Source of the DNA: Mycoplasmopsis agalactiae PG2
Lineage (GTDB): Bacteria; Bacillota_I; Bacilli_A; Mycoplasmatales; Metamycoplasmataceae
Length of the DNA stretch: 64,000 nt
Direction: 5' to 3'
Assembly: GCF_000063605.1 (NCBI RefSeq)
Contig: NC_009497.1
Coordinates: 806,001 to 870,000 of the forward strand
The notes under the pieces are model-generated. The model did not search any database and was not told the DNA's origin. It saw nothing but the letters and a program-made list of their open reading frames with translations. Of this stretch, positions 41,582-53,210 are shown piece by piece. A program made the position numbers and the translations under genes. Position 1 is the stretch's first letter, and the number at the start of each line of letters is the position of its first letter.

Positions 41582-41634
41582 ATAACTACTAAGGTACATA
41601 ATTGTATTAAATATCTTAGTAAATATTTTAATAA

Positions 41635-42870
41635 TTAAACTGTTTTAAATAAGATAACTTGCTTCTTACCTTTTTTAAAAAAAGCATATTTGCCTTCAAA
41701 CAAACTCGGACTATAAATTGAATCAAATTCAATTTCTTTATTATCAATCTTCAAGGCCTTAGCCTGTATAAACTCTCTAGCTTCTCTATTTGAAACAATA
41801 AATTTGTTTTTAATTAAAGTCTCAATTACCGAATCACCTTGTCTTATAGGGCAAGTGGGCAAATAGTTTTCAATAATTTCTAAATCATTGAGCGTTAAAA
41901 CACTAGCATCAAAAGACTTATCAAACAAAATTTTTGTAATATTTTTGGCTTGCTTTAGTTCATTAGCACCAAAAATATTTTCAACAACCTCACTAGCTAA
42001 AAACCTTTGCGCCTCTTGTGTTGATGGATTAGCAAAATGCTTCTCTAAAACCTCATTAATTTCACTAACACTTTTAAAAGAAAATCAATATAAAAGCTCT
42101 TTAATTCTAGAATCCTTTTGCGAGAGTAAATACTGATACATTTTAAATGGCGAACACATGTTTTTATCAATTCATAAGGCTCCGCCGCCTGTTGACTTAC
42201 CAATTTTTTTGCCATTTTCATCACTAAGCAAATTAACAGTCACTCCAACTGCTTCATGTTTATCGCCAACAACTTTGGAAATCATATCAATTCCAGTGAC
42301 AATATTGCCCCATTGATCACTGCCACCTAGCTGAACTTTAACTCCTAATTCTTGATAAGTTTTTAAAAAGTCAAAACCTTGCAGTAGCTGATAAGTAAAC
42401 TCAGTAAAAGAAAGCCCTTTTTGAATTCTTTTTTGTACAGATTCTTTGGCCATCATATATGAAACATTAACTAGCTTTCCAACATTTCTTAGAAACTCTA
42501 AAACATTCATATCTTTGTAAAAATCATAATTATCAATCACTTCTAAACCAAATGATTCTAGCTGTGCTTTTATTTTTGACTTGTTTTTATTAACACTTTC
42601 ATTGTCTAATAAAACTCTTTCTGAATCCTTAAAAGATGGATCACCAATCATTCCTGTTGCCCCACCTAAAACTGCATAAGTTTTAAAGCCATATTCCTTA
42701 AAGCGCAATAAAACAGAGATCAAAATATAATTTCCTAAATGTAAACTCTCGGCTGTTGGATCAAAACCTACATAAACGCCTGTTGTGCTTGGACTAAGAT
42801 TTGCAAACTTATCCTTGTTGCTAATATCTTTTAAAATTAGTCTTTCTTCCAAATCTTTAAGTATGTTCAT
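41635..42870 (-). CDS. tyrS: Tyrosyl-tRNA synthetase
   Basis: Charges tRNA-Tyr. It has 411 residues with TGA-Trp codons. The class I HIGH-like motif is HLGN (SLHLGNYIL), the KMSKS-like motif is KIGKS (DENGKKIGKSTGGG), GGSDQWGN marks the active site, and the C terminus carries an S4 RNA-binding domain. It starts 10 nt after the tRNA-binding-domain gene, so the two form an operon. Confidence 0.95.
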
Positions 42871-42880
42871 AACTCTCCCG

Positions 42881-43483
42881 TTACAACAAGTTGCTAACTT
42901 CTTGTCCTAAATATGAATCATCACATTTTTGCAATAATTCATCTAATTTTTTAGCTTCAGCATCATTAAAACCTAAACTTTGCGCACTGCACAACATTCC
43001 ATAACTTTTAACTTCTAATATTTCGCCTTCAGTTATTTTTAATCCATTTGCAGTTATTGAACCGGGCAAACATCACACAAAATATTTGCCTTCATTTGTG
43101 TATGTAGTATTAGTAATTATTTGCCTTTTAGCATCCTTAAAATCAACTTCCAAAACAAATAATTTTTGGCTTTTTGGATGTGCTTCTCTTTTAAGAATCT
43201 TCCCGATTGCGAAGCGCTTAATTTTTTGAATTTTATACTTATTATTTTTGCTTAATATTAAGCTTTCTAACTCACTAAATTCATTAGCATTCAAAACCTT
43301 AAAATTTTTGCCCAAATCAGCTGTTTTATAGTTTAATAAGTTCACTGATGATACATTAAAATCTTCATCATGAAACACAACCATATCATCATAAAAATCA
43401 GCTTGTGAATCATTTATAGTTGTATTAAAAAATGCAATAGCATTATTTTCAAATTTGCTACTTATATTAAATAAAATTGCCAT
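42881..43483 (-). CDS. YtpR-type protein with a tRNA-binding (EMAP/OB-fold) domain
   Basis: A 200-residue cytosolic protein whose second half is a tRNA_bind OB fold (FAIGKILKREAHPKSQKLFVLEVDF, then GMLCSAQSLGF). The N-terminal 90 residues are particular to the family. A TGA-Trp at 43073 joins the halves. It is co-transcribed with tyrS, suggesting a role with tRNA, but the partner is unknown. The -10 box (43495-43490) is 6 nt before the ATG, so the mRNA should be leaderless. Confidence 0.82.
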
Positions 43484-43544
43484 ATCATAATTATATAAAA
43501 ACTTTAAATTATTTAATTTATATGTTTTCTTATATAATGTTGCT
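43484..43544. promoter_or_regulatory. Divergent leaderless promoters of the ytpR-like gene and degV
   Basis: A 61-bp gap with TATAAT on each strand: 43495-43490 on - and 43533-43538 on +. Each lies 6 nt from its start codon, so transcription should begin at or very near the ATG on both sides. Confidence 0.65.
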
Positions 43545-44447
43545 ATGAAATATGCAATAGTAACTGATTCGTCAATCGGGCTTACAAAGGCACAAACCGA
43601 AAAATTAGGTTGACACTTTTTGCCCCTTAATTTAGTTATTGACGGCGTAAATTATGCAGATGGAATTGATATTACATCTGACACATTGTTTGAAAAATTT
43701 ACATTAGAATCTGATGTTAAATCATCAATGTTTAATATGCAATATGCAATAGATTTGTTTACAAACTTGTCTAAAGAATATGACATGGTCTTTGTTTATC
43801 CAATCTCACAACATTTATCAAACTCATATCAAGCTCTTAAAACAATGGAAAAAGATTTTGACAAGCTTAGAGTTATTCAAAGTAAACAAGTTATGATGCC
43901 TCTATTATGAGACGTTATTTGATTCGACCATATGCTTAAAACTGACTCTTCTAAGTACAAAGAGTACATTAATCACCTAGAAAACCCATCATGAGCGCAC
44001 TCAGTTTCTGTGATCCCAAAATACAACAGATACTTAGTAAAAGGCGGTAGGTTACACCCTGCTGCTGCACTGGTTGCTAGAATGCTTAAATTAGTTCCTA
44101 TTATTAAATGAGAAGATGGCCAACTAATGAAAGAAAACACTGGCCGTAACTTTGAAAAAACTGTTTTAAAAAACCTTACTCAAAAACACGAAAGTTTTAA
44201 AGTTCCTTCTGGCTTTACTCTTACTCCTGTTATTATTCACCAAGGTGTATCAAAAAGTGACTTAGATGAATACAAAAAACTTGTACACCAATACTGAAAC
44301 AAAGATCCTATGATTTTTAGTTTCTCGCCTGTAATAGAAATACATACTGGCCCAGAAACTCATGTTCTAGGCCTTATGCTTTTCCCAACCGACTTAATGG
44401 ATGTCTTAAAAGAAAAATTATCTCTTTTAGGCCTATGAAACAGTTAA
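43545..44447 (+). CDS. DegV-family fatty-acid-binding protein
   Basis: A 300-residue protein that, by family knowledge, binds a fatty acid (FakB type) and presents it to a fatty-acid kinase. The start MKYAIVTDSSIGL is the classic DegV N terminus. KGGRLHPAAALVARML and the late HTGPETHVLGLM are family motifs. Several TGA-Trp codons split it. It is the entry point for host fatty acids into phospholipid synthesis in organisms without fatty-acid synthase. Confidence 0.9.
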
Positions 44448-44458
44448 TTAAGTAAATT

Positions 44459-44485
44459 AATAAGCTTATAAGGCTTATTTTTTAT
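44459..44485 (+). terminator. Terminator after degV
   Basis: AATAAGC (44459-44465) pairs with GCTTATT (44473-44479), then T-rich. Confidence 0.75.
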
Positions 44486-44508
44486 TCCGAAAAAAAGGAA
44501 TAAAAAAA

Positions 44509-44583
44509 TGGCAGGAGTGACAGGATTCGAACCCATAACACACGGGGTTGAAGCCCGTTGTTCTGCCGTTGAACTACACTCCT
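44509..44583 (-). tRNA. tRNA-Trp (anticodon UCA), reads UGA
   Basis: Acceptor AGGAGTG/CACTCCT, anticodon stem ACGGG/CCCGT with loop CTTCAAC giving UCA, T arm with GGTTCGAATCC, G and encoded CCA. This is the tRNA that makes UGA a tryptophan codon in mollicutes. Confidence 0.95.
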
Positions 44584-44612
44584 ACAATTTAAGTATGTTA
44601 ATTATACTTAAA

Positions 44613-44846
44613 TTATTTTAAAAGCTTATTAAAAACTTGTTCTATGTCTTTTACCTTTTTGATGTTTTTTAAATCATCATCAGGGATCATCACATTATAT
44701 TTCTCTTCTAAATCAAAAACTAATTCTGCTAGCGATAAAGAATCAATTTTTAACTCTTGGAAAGTCGATTCAGGATTTATTTTAATTTTGGTTAGCTTTT
44801 GAATTCTATCCATTATGTCTTTTAAATCTTTTTCTTGCATACGCAT
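44613..44846 (-). CDS. acpP: Acyl carrier protein
   Basis: A 77-residue acidic four-helix protein with the phosphopantetheine site DSL (KIDSLSLAELVFDLEEKY) in the middle. AcpS, encoded at 35138, would modify it. The start is MRMQEK; MQEKDL two codons on is possible. No fatty-acid synthase gene is in this window. Confidence 0.85.
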   Translation of the reverse strand: MRMQEKDLKDIMDRIQKLTKIKINPESTFQELKIDSLSLAELVFDLEEKYNVMIPDDDLKNIKKVKDIEQVFNKLLK

Positions 44847-44885
44847 ATTATAAAAGAATTTTAATTATCAAAATAACTTTATTTT

Positions 44886-45608
44886 CTATCTTAAATCTTC
44901 ATAGCTAATGAATGCAAATCTGTCTTTTGATGACATGTCTTTCACAATTTTTGCCCCATTAATTTGCTTCCATCTATCAATGTGTTTTGGGTTTATTTCA
45001 AAAGCCAAAACCCCACCTACATTTAAGTAAATTTTTGCTTCATTTAAAATTTTCTCATAAAAATATCAGCCTGAATCTTTAGCAAACAGTGCAATTTCTG
45101 GTTCAAATTTTTTTACAGATTCGTCTACATCTTTATCATCATAATCTAAGTATGGAGGATTAGATACAATTAAATCAAATTTGCCTTTTATATCTTTGAA
45201 ACAGTCACTTTGGACAACTTTTATTCCTTCAGTGTCTTTAAAATTTAATGCTACATTTTCATTAGCTTGCATAATTGCTTCATTGTCAATGTCACTTAAT
45301 GTGACATTTATTGAATCTAAATTCTTCTTTAAAGCTATTCCAATAAAACCTGAACCGGTGCATAAATCTAAAACCTTCATTCCTGGCTTTAAATGCTCAT
45401 TTAAAAGTATATAAACTAACTCTTCGGTCTCATATCGCGGTATCAAAACCTTGTGATTTAGATTGATTCTAACATTTACATACTCAACATATCCCATTAT
45501 GTATTGAATGGGATATCCTTGGTTTAATTTTTCAAGCTCCAATGAGCTAACTTTTAATTCAAGTCCATAACGCTTTTTTTCTAAAAGCAAGTCATCAATA
45601 GCGGGCAT
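44886..45608 (-). CDS. prmC: Release-factor glutamine methyltransferase
   Basis: Methylates the GGQ glutamine of release factor 1. It has 240 residues: an N-terminal helical part with PIQYIMGYVEY, then a Rossmann SAM fold with DLCTGSGFIGIAL and the catalytic NPPY motif (VSNPPYLDY). Two or more TGA-Trp codons. Its ATG shares a base with the prfA stop, so it is coupled to its own substrate's gene. Confidence 0.93.
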
Positions 45609-46684
45609 TAAAATCCACTTTCCTTGATTTTTTGATTTTGTTCTTCAGCTAAAAGGGCATCAATTATAGGTGTAAGCTTGCCTTCCATAATTGGTTTTAA
45701 GCTAGTTGAAAAACTAATTCTATGATCTGTAACTCTATCTTGTGGATAGTTATAAGTTCTTATTTTTTCACTTCTATCACCATGTCCAGCTAGCTTTCTA
45801 TATCCTGATTCTTCTTCAGCTTTCTTTTGCATTTCTAAATCATATAGCTTAGATTTTAAAATTGTTAAAGCAGTTTCACGGTTTGCAATCTGACTTCTTT
45901 CATCCTGAGAAGTTACAACAATATTAGTTGGCAAGTGTGTAATTCTAACAGCTGAATCAGTTGTGTTAACTGATTGTCCACCAGCACCACTTGAACGAAA
46001 GACGTCTATTTTAAGGTCACTTGGTTTAATTTCTATTTCTACTGAATCATCAATTTCAGGCATAACTGTGACAGTTGTTGTTGATGTGTGAATCCTTCCC
46101 TGTGACTCAGTTACAGGCACTCTTTGAACTCTGTGCACGCCTGATTCAAACTTAAATTTTGAATATGCTTTCTCACCTTTTATTGAAAAGACAATTTGTG
46201 AAAACCCACCTGCACTAGCGCTGTTAGTTGATAAAATTTTTAACCTAAATCCAAGTTCATCAGCAAATTTGCTGTACATTCTGAATAAATCGCCAGCAAA
46301 TATATTAGCTTCGTCTCCGCCAGCAGCTCCTCTAATTTCTACAATGATGTTTTTGTCATCATTTTCATCTTGTGGCAGTATTAAAATCTTAAGCTTTTCT
46401 TCTAATTCGTCTAATTTAAGGGAGTTTTCGTCAATTATCATTTTAGCAAACTCTACTTCTTCTTCATTCTTAGACTCAAGCATAATTTTAGCTTGCTCAA
46501 CATCTTTTAAAATGTTTTCATAAGTAATAAATTTTTCCGAAATCTCTCTAATTTTTGCAATTTCTTTATTAATTGCTGAGTATTCTTTTATGTTGCTAAT
46601 AACTTCAGGGTCATCAATTTTCTTTAATAATTCTAAGTAACTTTGTTTGATTTCAGATAGTGATTTAAACATTGTCTTTTCCAT
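45608..46684 (-). CDS. prfA: Peptide chain release factor 1
   Basis: Ends translation at UAA and UAG. It has 358 residues with the codon-recognition motif PVT (190-192, PxT type) and GGQ at 235-237. In a UGA-Trp organism this is the only class I release factor needed. ATG 46684 lies 9 nt after a TATAAT (46699-46694), almost leaderless. ATG 46672 (MFKSLSEI) has GGAAAAG before it and is an alternative start. Confidence 0.96.
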   Translation of the reverse strand: MEKTMFKSLSEIKQSYLELLKKIDDPEVISNIKEYSAINKEIAKIREISEKFITYENILKDVEQAKIMLESKNEEEVEFAKMIIDENSLKLDELEEKLKILILPQDENDDKNIIVEIRGAAGGDEANIFAGDLFRMYSKFADELGFRLKILSTNSASAGGFSQIVFSIKGEKAYSKFKFESGVHRVQRVPVTESQGRIHTSTTTVTVMPEIDDSVEIEIKPSDLKIDVFRSSGAGGQSVNTTDSAVRITHLPTNIVVTSQDERSQIANRETALTILKSKLYDLEMQKKAEEESGYRKLAGHGDRSEKIRTYNYPQDRVTDHRISFSTSLKPIMEGKLTPIIDALLAEEQNQKIKESGF

Positions 46685-46780
46685 GGTTTTTATATTATAT
46701 TGAAAATTTAAATATTTTAATAATATTTAAATTGGAGCTACTAATTTGATTAAAAGCGTTGTTTTATAGGCTTGCTAATT

Positions 46781-46814
46781 AAAAAATCAGGCAATAATTT
46801 TGCTCTGATTTTTT
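46781..46814 (-). terminator. Terminator after the YitT-family gene
   Basis: AAAAAATCAGGCA pairs with TGCTCTGATTTTTT with one mismatch. A GTTTTATAGG copy lies just before it at 46761-46770. Confidence 0.75.
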
Positions 46815-46836
46815 GCTTTAATCTTTACATCTGTTG

Positions 46837-48258
46837 CTAAAACTTTTGCTCTGGAATATATAACTTTCCATCAACAGATGCAACATTACTTACTGTAATT
46901 AAGGCATCAGCATCAGCTGTTCTCACCTTTTTAATCAGTCTTGGAATTTGTCTATAAAGCGTGATAGAAGATAAAATTTGAAGCTTGCTTGCTGAATAAC
47001 CACCTTCACCATTTTGCAATGTGAAGCTGTTAATTGTCCTTTTATCAGTAATAATAGCTTTCCTAATTTCTTCCATCTTGTGAGAGTAAACTTTGAACTG
47101 TACAATTTTAAATCTTGGGAATAAATTATTTAAGTAAATAACAAATATAAAGTTACATAAGTAAGTTGACACAAAGTTAGGTGAAAAATACAAATCAGCT
47201 TGTCATCTAAGCTCGCTAATTGCTTTAACTGTAGCTAATTCAGTGACACTTAATGAATTTTTAACTTCAGCAATCTCACTAATAGTCTTAAAGTCATTAG
47301 CAATCATACTTCCTGGAATATAAGTCCCAATAACAACACTAATTAGAATAATTACTATGTTTATATATCCATTTATTATTCCAAAATTCTTTTGTTTATA
47401 AACAGACATATATTCGCCAATTATCCCTGTAACACCGGCTGATCCGCCAATTATTGCAATAATTGCAAAAAAGTAAGTTAGCAAAATACCATAAATAATC
47501 GCAAACAAAATTTGAACAATAGTGTTGCCACCATCATTTCACTGTAATGGCAATAGTTTAATTAAATAATTAATATTTTCGTTATTTCAGCCTGCATGAT
47601 TAACTAATGCAACCTTCATATTTTCAGTTATTTCAGGGTGGTTAAATTTACCAAAAAGCGTAAATTGGTTTAATGCAGGAATTTGTCCTAATCCTGCTGA
47701 AACTAAGCTACTTAAGACCAAAAACTCAAGCGATAATAAAATATATACTTTGCCTAATTTCTTTCATCCAAAAACAAATATTGGAATGCTTAGCACTAAA
47801 TACAAAATTCAGAAAAGTGAGTGGTCTATGGCGTTCATTATTGGCTTAGTGATTGCTGCATTGCTACGCAAACTAGTTACTACAATTTTAGAAATTGCTT
47901 GTCCAAAGGCAGCTAGCCCAAAATTATAAATTCCGGGGTTTTTAACTAAAAAGATACCTACAACTCCAAATAAAATAGCTAATCCTGCTGTTATGAGCCC
48001 TAATTTTCAAAGTGGCATCAAGACATAAAATCTAGATAATTTGAGAATAAAGTTAGACATTTTTGTGTATCTATATTGCGTATTCTTTTTGTCCACAATC
48101 TTCTTTTTATTGTGGTTTTCGTCGACTAATTGATTTGCAAGTGCTGAGTTCTCGTCAACAGATTCTGGTTTATTATTTAACACTTCATTTACATTAAACT
48201 CTTTTTGAGAATCGTTTGTCTCATTTGTAACTTTTTTATCTTGTGTTTCATTATTCAT
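46837..48258 (-). CDS. YitT-family membrane protein with C-terminal DUF2179
   Basis: A 473-residue protein. The N-terminal 75 residues are hydrophilic (Asn/Glu/Lys-rich). A membrane region of about six segments follows, including IGGSAGVTGIIGEYMS. The cytosolic DUF2179-like end contains GEGGYSASKLQILSSITLYRQ. TGA codons are Trp. The function of the family is not established. ATG 48258 is preferred because GAGG lies 7 nt before it; ATG 48279 is upstream. Confidence 0.75.
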
Positions 48259-48440
48259 TGTATGCCTCATTTCGCTCAAATAAAGAATAAAAAAAATATG
48301 CTTTATTGCATATAAATTATATTAAAATAGGCTTAAAAATCAAATAAAAGCACTAATTTGGGAAAAATTAAAAAATATTTGTTTTCATATAAGTTAATAG
48401 CCAAATTAGTACTTTTTCTGTCACTCATTTTTCTGCTTTT

Positions 48441-50464
<2,024 letters not shown>

Positions 50465-50588
50465 TACATTAAAATAATTTTTCCCAATAATTAGTTTAAA
50501 ATATCAAAAATATAAAAAATTGCTGTTTTTATACCAAAAAATGCACTTTTTGTATAAAATAACTCAATCGGCAAATAAAGGAGGAGCT

Positions 50589-50903
50589 ATGCTTAAAGAA
50601 ATTACAGCTCAAGAATACAAAGAAACAATTGAAGATAAAGTAACTGAACCTTATTTACTAGTTTTTCACGCATTATGATGTGGTCCATGTAGAATGTTCA
50701 AAGAATCATTATCAGAATTAGCTGAAAAAGACAACGTGTTAGTTTACCGTGTTAATATAGATGAAAATTCAGAACTAGCAAGCCAATTCCAAGTGCGTTC
50801 AATCCCAACATGATTTGTTTTCAAAGATGGAAAACAATTAGTGTCTCACAATGGCTTCCTTCCATATGAAGACCTTAAAAATGTTGTTGATTCAATAAGA
50901 TAA
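50589..50903 (+). CDS. trxA: Thioredoxin
   Basis: A 104-residue disulfide reductase. The active site WCGPC is at residues 30-34 (its W encoded by TGA), and the cis-Pro is in RSIPTWFVF near residue 73. GGAGG precedes the ATG. It is a single-gene unit ending in a terminator at 50902-50921. Confidence 0.95.
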
Positions 50904-50922
50904 GCCCTTGCGGCTTTTTTCT
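50902..50922 (+). terminator. Terminator after trxA
   Basis: AAGCC-CTTGC-GGCTT then TTTT, starting in the stop codon. Confidence 0.8.
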
Positions 50923-50942
50923 TAACTTCCTATTATTTTCTT

Positions 50943-50948
50943 TATAAT
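50943..50948 (+). promoter_or_regulatory. -10 box of smpB (leaderless)
   Basis: TATAAT 7 nt before the smpB ATG, so the transcript should start at the start codon. There is no ribosome-binding site. Confidence 0.6.
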
Positions 50949-50955
50949 CTTAATT

Positions 50956-51399
50956 ATGAAAGTAATCAGTGAGAATCGCAAAGGCCTTTATGGCTATAAA
51001 ATAATTGAAAAGCATGAGGCCGGCATTTCTCTATTAGGTTGAGAAGTTAAAAGTGCTCGTGCTCAAACAGTTAATTTAACTAACTCTTATATTTTCTTTA
51101 AAAAAGGTGAACTTTTTCTTTGCAATGCTAATTTTGCTAAATATATGCTGCTTAAAGTAGAAGAAGACAGAGACCGTAAGCTACTAATGCACAAAAAAGA
51201 AATAATTCGTTTAAAAAACAAACTAGATCGCTTGTCTTCCACAACAATTAAGCCTACAAAAATCTATTTTAATAACAAATCTAAAATAAAAGTTGAAATA
51301 GCTTTAGTCCAAGGCATGAACAGGGCCGATAAGCGTGAAGATTTAAAAAAAAGAGACAACGAAAAATACATGCAAAAAGTCAAGAGCAATTACTTATAA
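50956..51399 (+). CDS. smpB: SsrA-binding protein SmpB
   Basis: Carries tmRNA to stalled ribosomes in trans-translation. It has 147 residues: NRKGLYGYKIIEKHEAGISLLGWEVKS (one TGA-Trp) and the C-terminal LVQGMNRADKREDLKKRD helix are diagnostic. The tmRNA gene is not in this window. A terminator overlaps its 3' end. Confidence 0.95.
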
Positions 51400-51416
51400 T
51401 CTCTTGACTTTTTTAT
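51377..51416 (+). terminator. Terminator after smpB
   Basis: AAGTCAAGAG pairs with CTCTTGACTT then TTTT. The left arm is inside the smpB coding end. Confidence 0.85.
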
Positions 51417-51441
51417 ACGTAGACAATTGTTTTATAGGTTT

Positions 51442-52401
51442 CTAAGGCTTTTCAATAATAGAAATATTTTCAAATTTTCTGCTTATTTTTGAATTTGAAT
51501 AAGATGAATCGGTTAGGATCTTAAACATCTGACATCCTAAAAGATGATAATCAATAAATATCTTGCACTTATAGTTATTTTTTCAGTCATAAATAGACAT
51601 ATAACCTATATCAGTTAGCCTTAAGTTTTTATCCTTAGAGGCAACTAAAGTTATAAATGATTCGTGCGTTGAATTAATTAAGTTAACAATGTTGTTTTTA
51701 TAAACAAAATTAATAAAATCAACAGTTGCCTTTTCGCTTCTATTATCAACTTCAATTTTAAGTTGATTAATTCCATTTTCACGACAAAATCTTTCAAAGC
51801 CATCGCTTCTTTGTTTTTGCTCAGCATCAGAAAGTTTAGAATCAACTACAAAAGCAATCTTTTCATTCTTATCAATATATGATGAGAATTTAGTTGTTAA
51901 GTCATAAAATGCTTTTGTATAGTCGATTGCAATATTATTAACTCTTTTGTCTGTTGTTGGATATACCAATGTAGTGCATTCATTCACATTATTGGCTATA
52001 TAATCAAGGACAGCATTTTGGTTACTATTTGGTAAAAAGAAAATAACAGCTCATGGCTTTCAAGATAATACGTATCTCACAGTTTCAATGTACTTTTCTA
52101 AATCACGACCAGCATAAATGGTTAATGTCTTTACATTAAATACTTTAGCTTGCTGACTAATTCCTAAAACAATTGACTGATAATAGTTAGGAGACTGTTC
52201 AGGCATAATAATAAATACAGAATTGTCACTGCCACGGATTAAGCGTGCTCCATGATTTGGATAATAATTATATTTAGTAACAATATCCTGAATTCTTGCC
52301 TTAGTTTGCTTTGAAACATATCCGCCATTATAAAAACGGCTTACAGTACTAATTGAAACGTGAGCTAATCTAGCTATGTCTTTGTAAGAAAAATTTTTCA
52401 T
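51442..52401 (-). CDS. LacI-family transcriptional regulator
   Basis: A 319-residue DNA-binding repressor. Helix-turn-helix and hinge: YKDIARLAHVSISTVSRFYNGG followed by SKQTKARI, at residues 5-40. The rest is a periplasmic-binding-like sensor domain, with TGA-Trp codons. The effector is unknown, and no sugar operon lies next to it. TATAAT (52414-52409) is 7 nt before the ATG, so the mRNA is probably leaderless. Confidence 0.88.
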
Positions 52402-52475
52402 AGCACTTATTATAATAAAAAAAATATGGAAACATTGCATAAAACTTTATTATTCGGCTTATTTCGTTTTATTGT

Positions 52476-52481
52476 TATAAT
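52476..52481 (+). promoter_or_regulatory. -10 box of the SRP RNA gene
   Basis: TATAAT shortly before the RNA 5' end. Confidence 0.55.
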
Positions 52482-52484
52482 TTA

Positions 52485-52570
52485 AAAGCTGGTGAAATAG
52501 CAACCTTATAACCTGGTCAGGACAGAGATGTAGCAGCCATATTAAGAAGTGTTATGTTCGCCAGCTTTTT
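52485..52570 (+). ncRNA. ffs: Signal recognition particle RNA (4.5S-type)
   Basis: A closing stem AAAGCTGG...CCAGCTTT brackets about 86 nt. Inside is the conserved domain IV pattern CTGGTCAGGACAGAGATGTAGCAGCC, split here as CTGGTCAGGACAGAG and ATGTAGCAGCC, with GTCAGG and the AGCAGCC tetraloop-side strand. It binds Ffh for membrane protein targeting. The closing stem plus T run also acts as terminator. Confidence 0.88.
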
Positions 52571-52590
52571 AAAAGCATAAGGGGTTATTT

Positions 52591-52986
52591 ATGGATATTA
52601 AGACATCTGAAACAGTTAGTTTAACCTTTTTAACTGTCTTTATGCTTATAACTTTTTTAGCCAAAATATTTTACTTTTTTACACTAAAAGAAAAAGAGTG
52701 ATACAGAAGCCAAAGCCTAATGAGCCTATGATATAGGCACATAAGCGTTTTGGTTATTGTTGTAATAATTTCAACATGTGCTCTATATCCATGACTTATG
52801 ACTATAACAATGCGTTTATTTTATAGAAATTATTATAAGAGTGCAGATCTGGTCACCTCTAGAGTCTCAATAATTTCATCATTAGTAATTGCCCAATTTA
52901 TACACCTAAATAACATTATTTTGCTATTTAAATTTGTTGTCTTTAAAAAATATGCAAAACCTAAGGTTAATAATGTGATATCATAA
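52591..52986 (+). CDS. Hypothetical small membrane protein
   Basis: A 131-residue protein with about four hydrophobic segments and Trp from TGA codons. It starts MDIKTSETVSL after AAGGGG. I do not recognise the family. It lies between ffs and tRNA-Leu, 8 nt before the latter, so it may share their transcript. Confidence 0.6.
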
Positions 52987-52993
52987 TATTACT

Positions 52994-53077
52994 CCCCAAG
53001 TGGTGGAATGGCAGACACCGTAGACTCAAAATCTACTGGAGAAATCCGTGCAGGTTCAAGTCCTGTCTTGGGGACCA
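52994..53077 (+). tRNA. tRNA-Leu (anticodon CAA)
   Basis: Acceptor CCCCAAG/CTTGGGG, anticodon stem GTAGA/TCTAC with loop CTCAAAA, a long variable arm as expected for leucine, T arm GGTTCAAGTCC and encoded CCA. Confidence 0.95.
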
Positions 53078-53097
53078 TTTGATTAAATTCATCAAAC

Positions 53098-53125
53098 AAA
53101 CAGCAAGCTCTGCTGTTTTTATTTT
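53098..53125 (+). terminator. Terminator after tRNA-Leu
   Basis: AAACAGCA-AGCTC-TGCTGTTT then T-rich. Confidence 0.85.
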
Positions 53126-53177
53126 TGATTTTTTCTAATATACAACTTTTACTGATTAGCCTGTTTTATAGGATATA

Positions 53178-53210
53178 AAAAAATATCGTAGGCTCGTCTA
53201 CAATATTTCT
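53178..53210 (-). terminator. Terminator after mgtA
   Basis: On the minus strand AAATATTGTAG...CTACGATATTT (one mismatch) followed by TTTT. It overlaps the mgtA stop. Confidence 0.7.

Noticed and set aside
42871-43560. T-box leader for tyrS
   Set aside because: tyrS follows another gene by 10 nt and the upstream promoter appears leaderless, leaving no room for a T-box.
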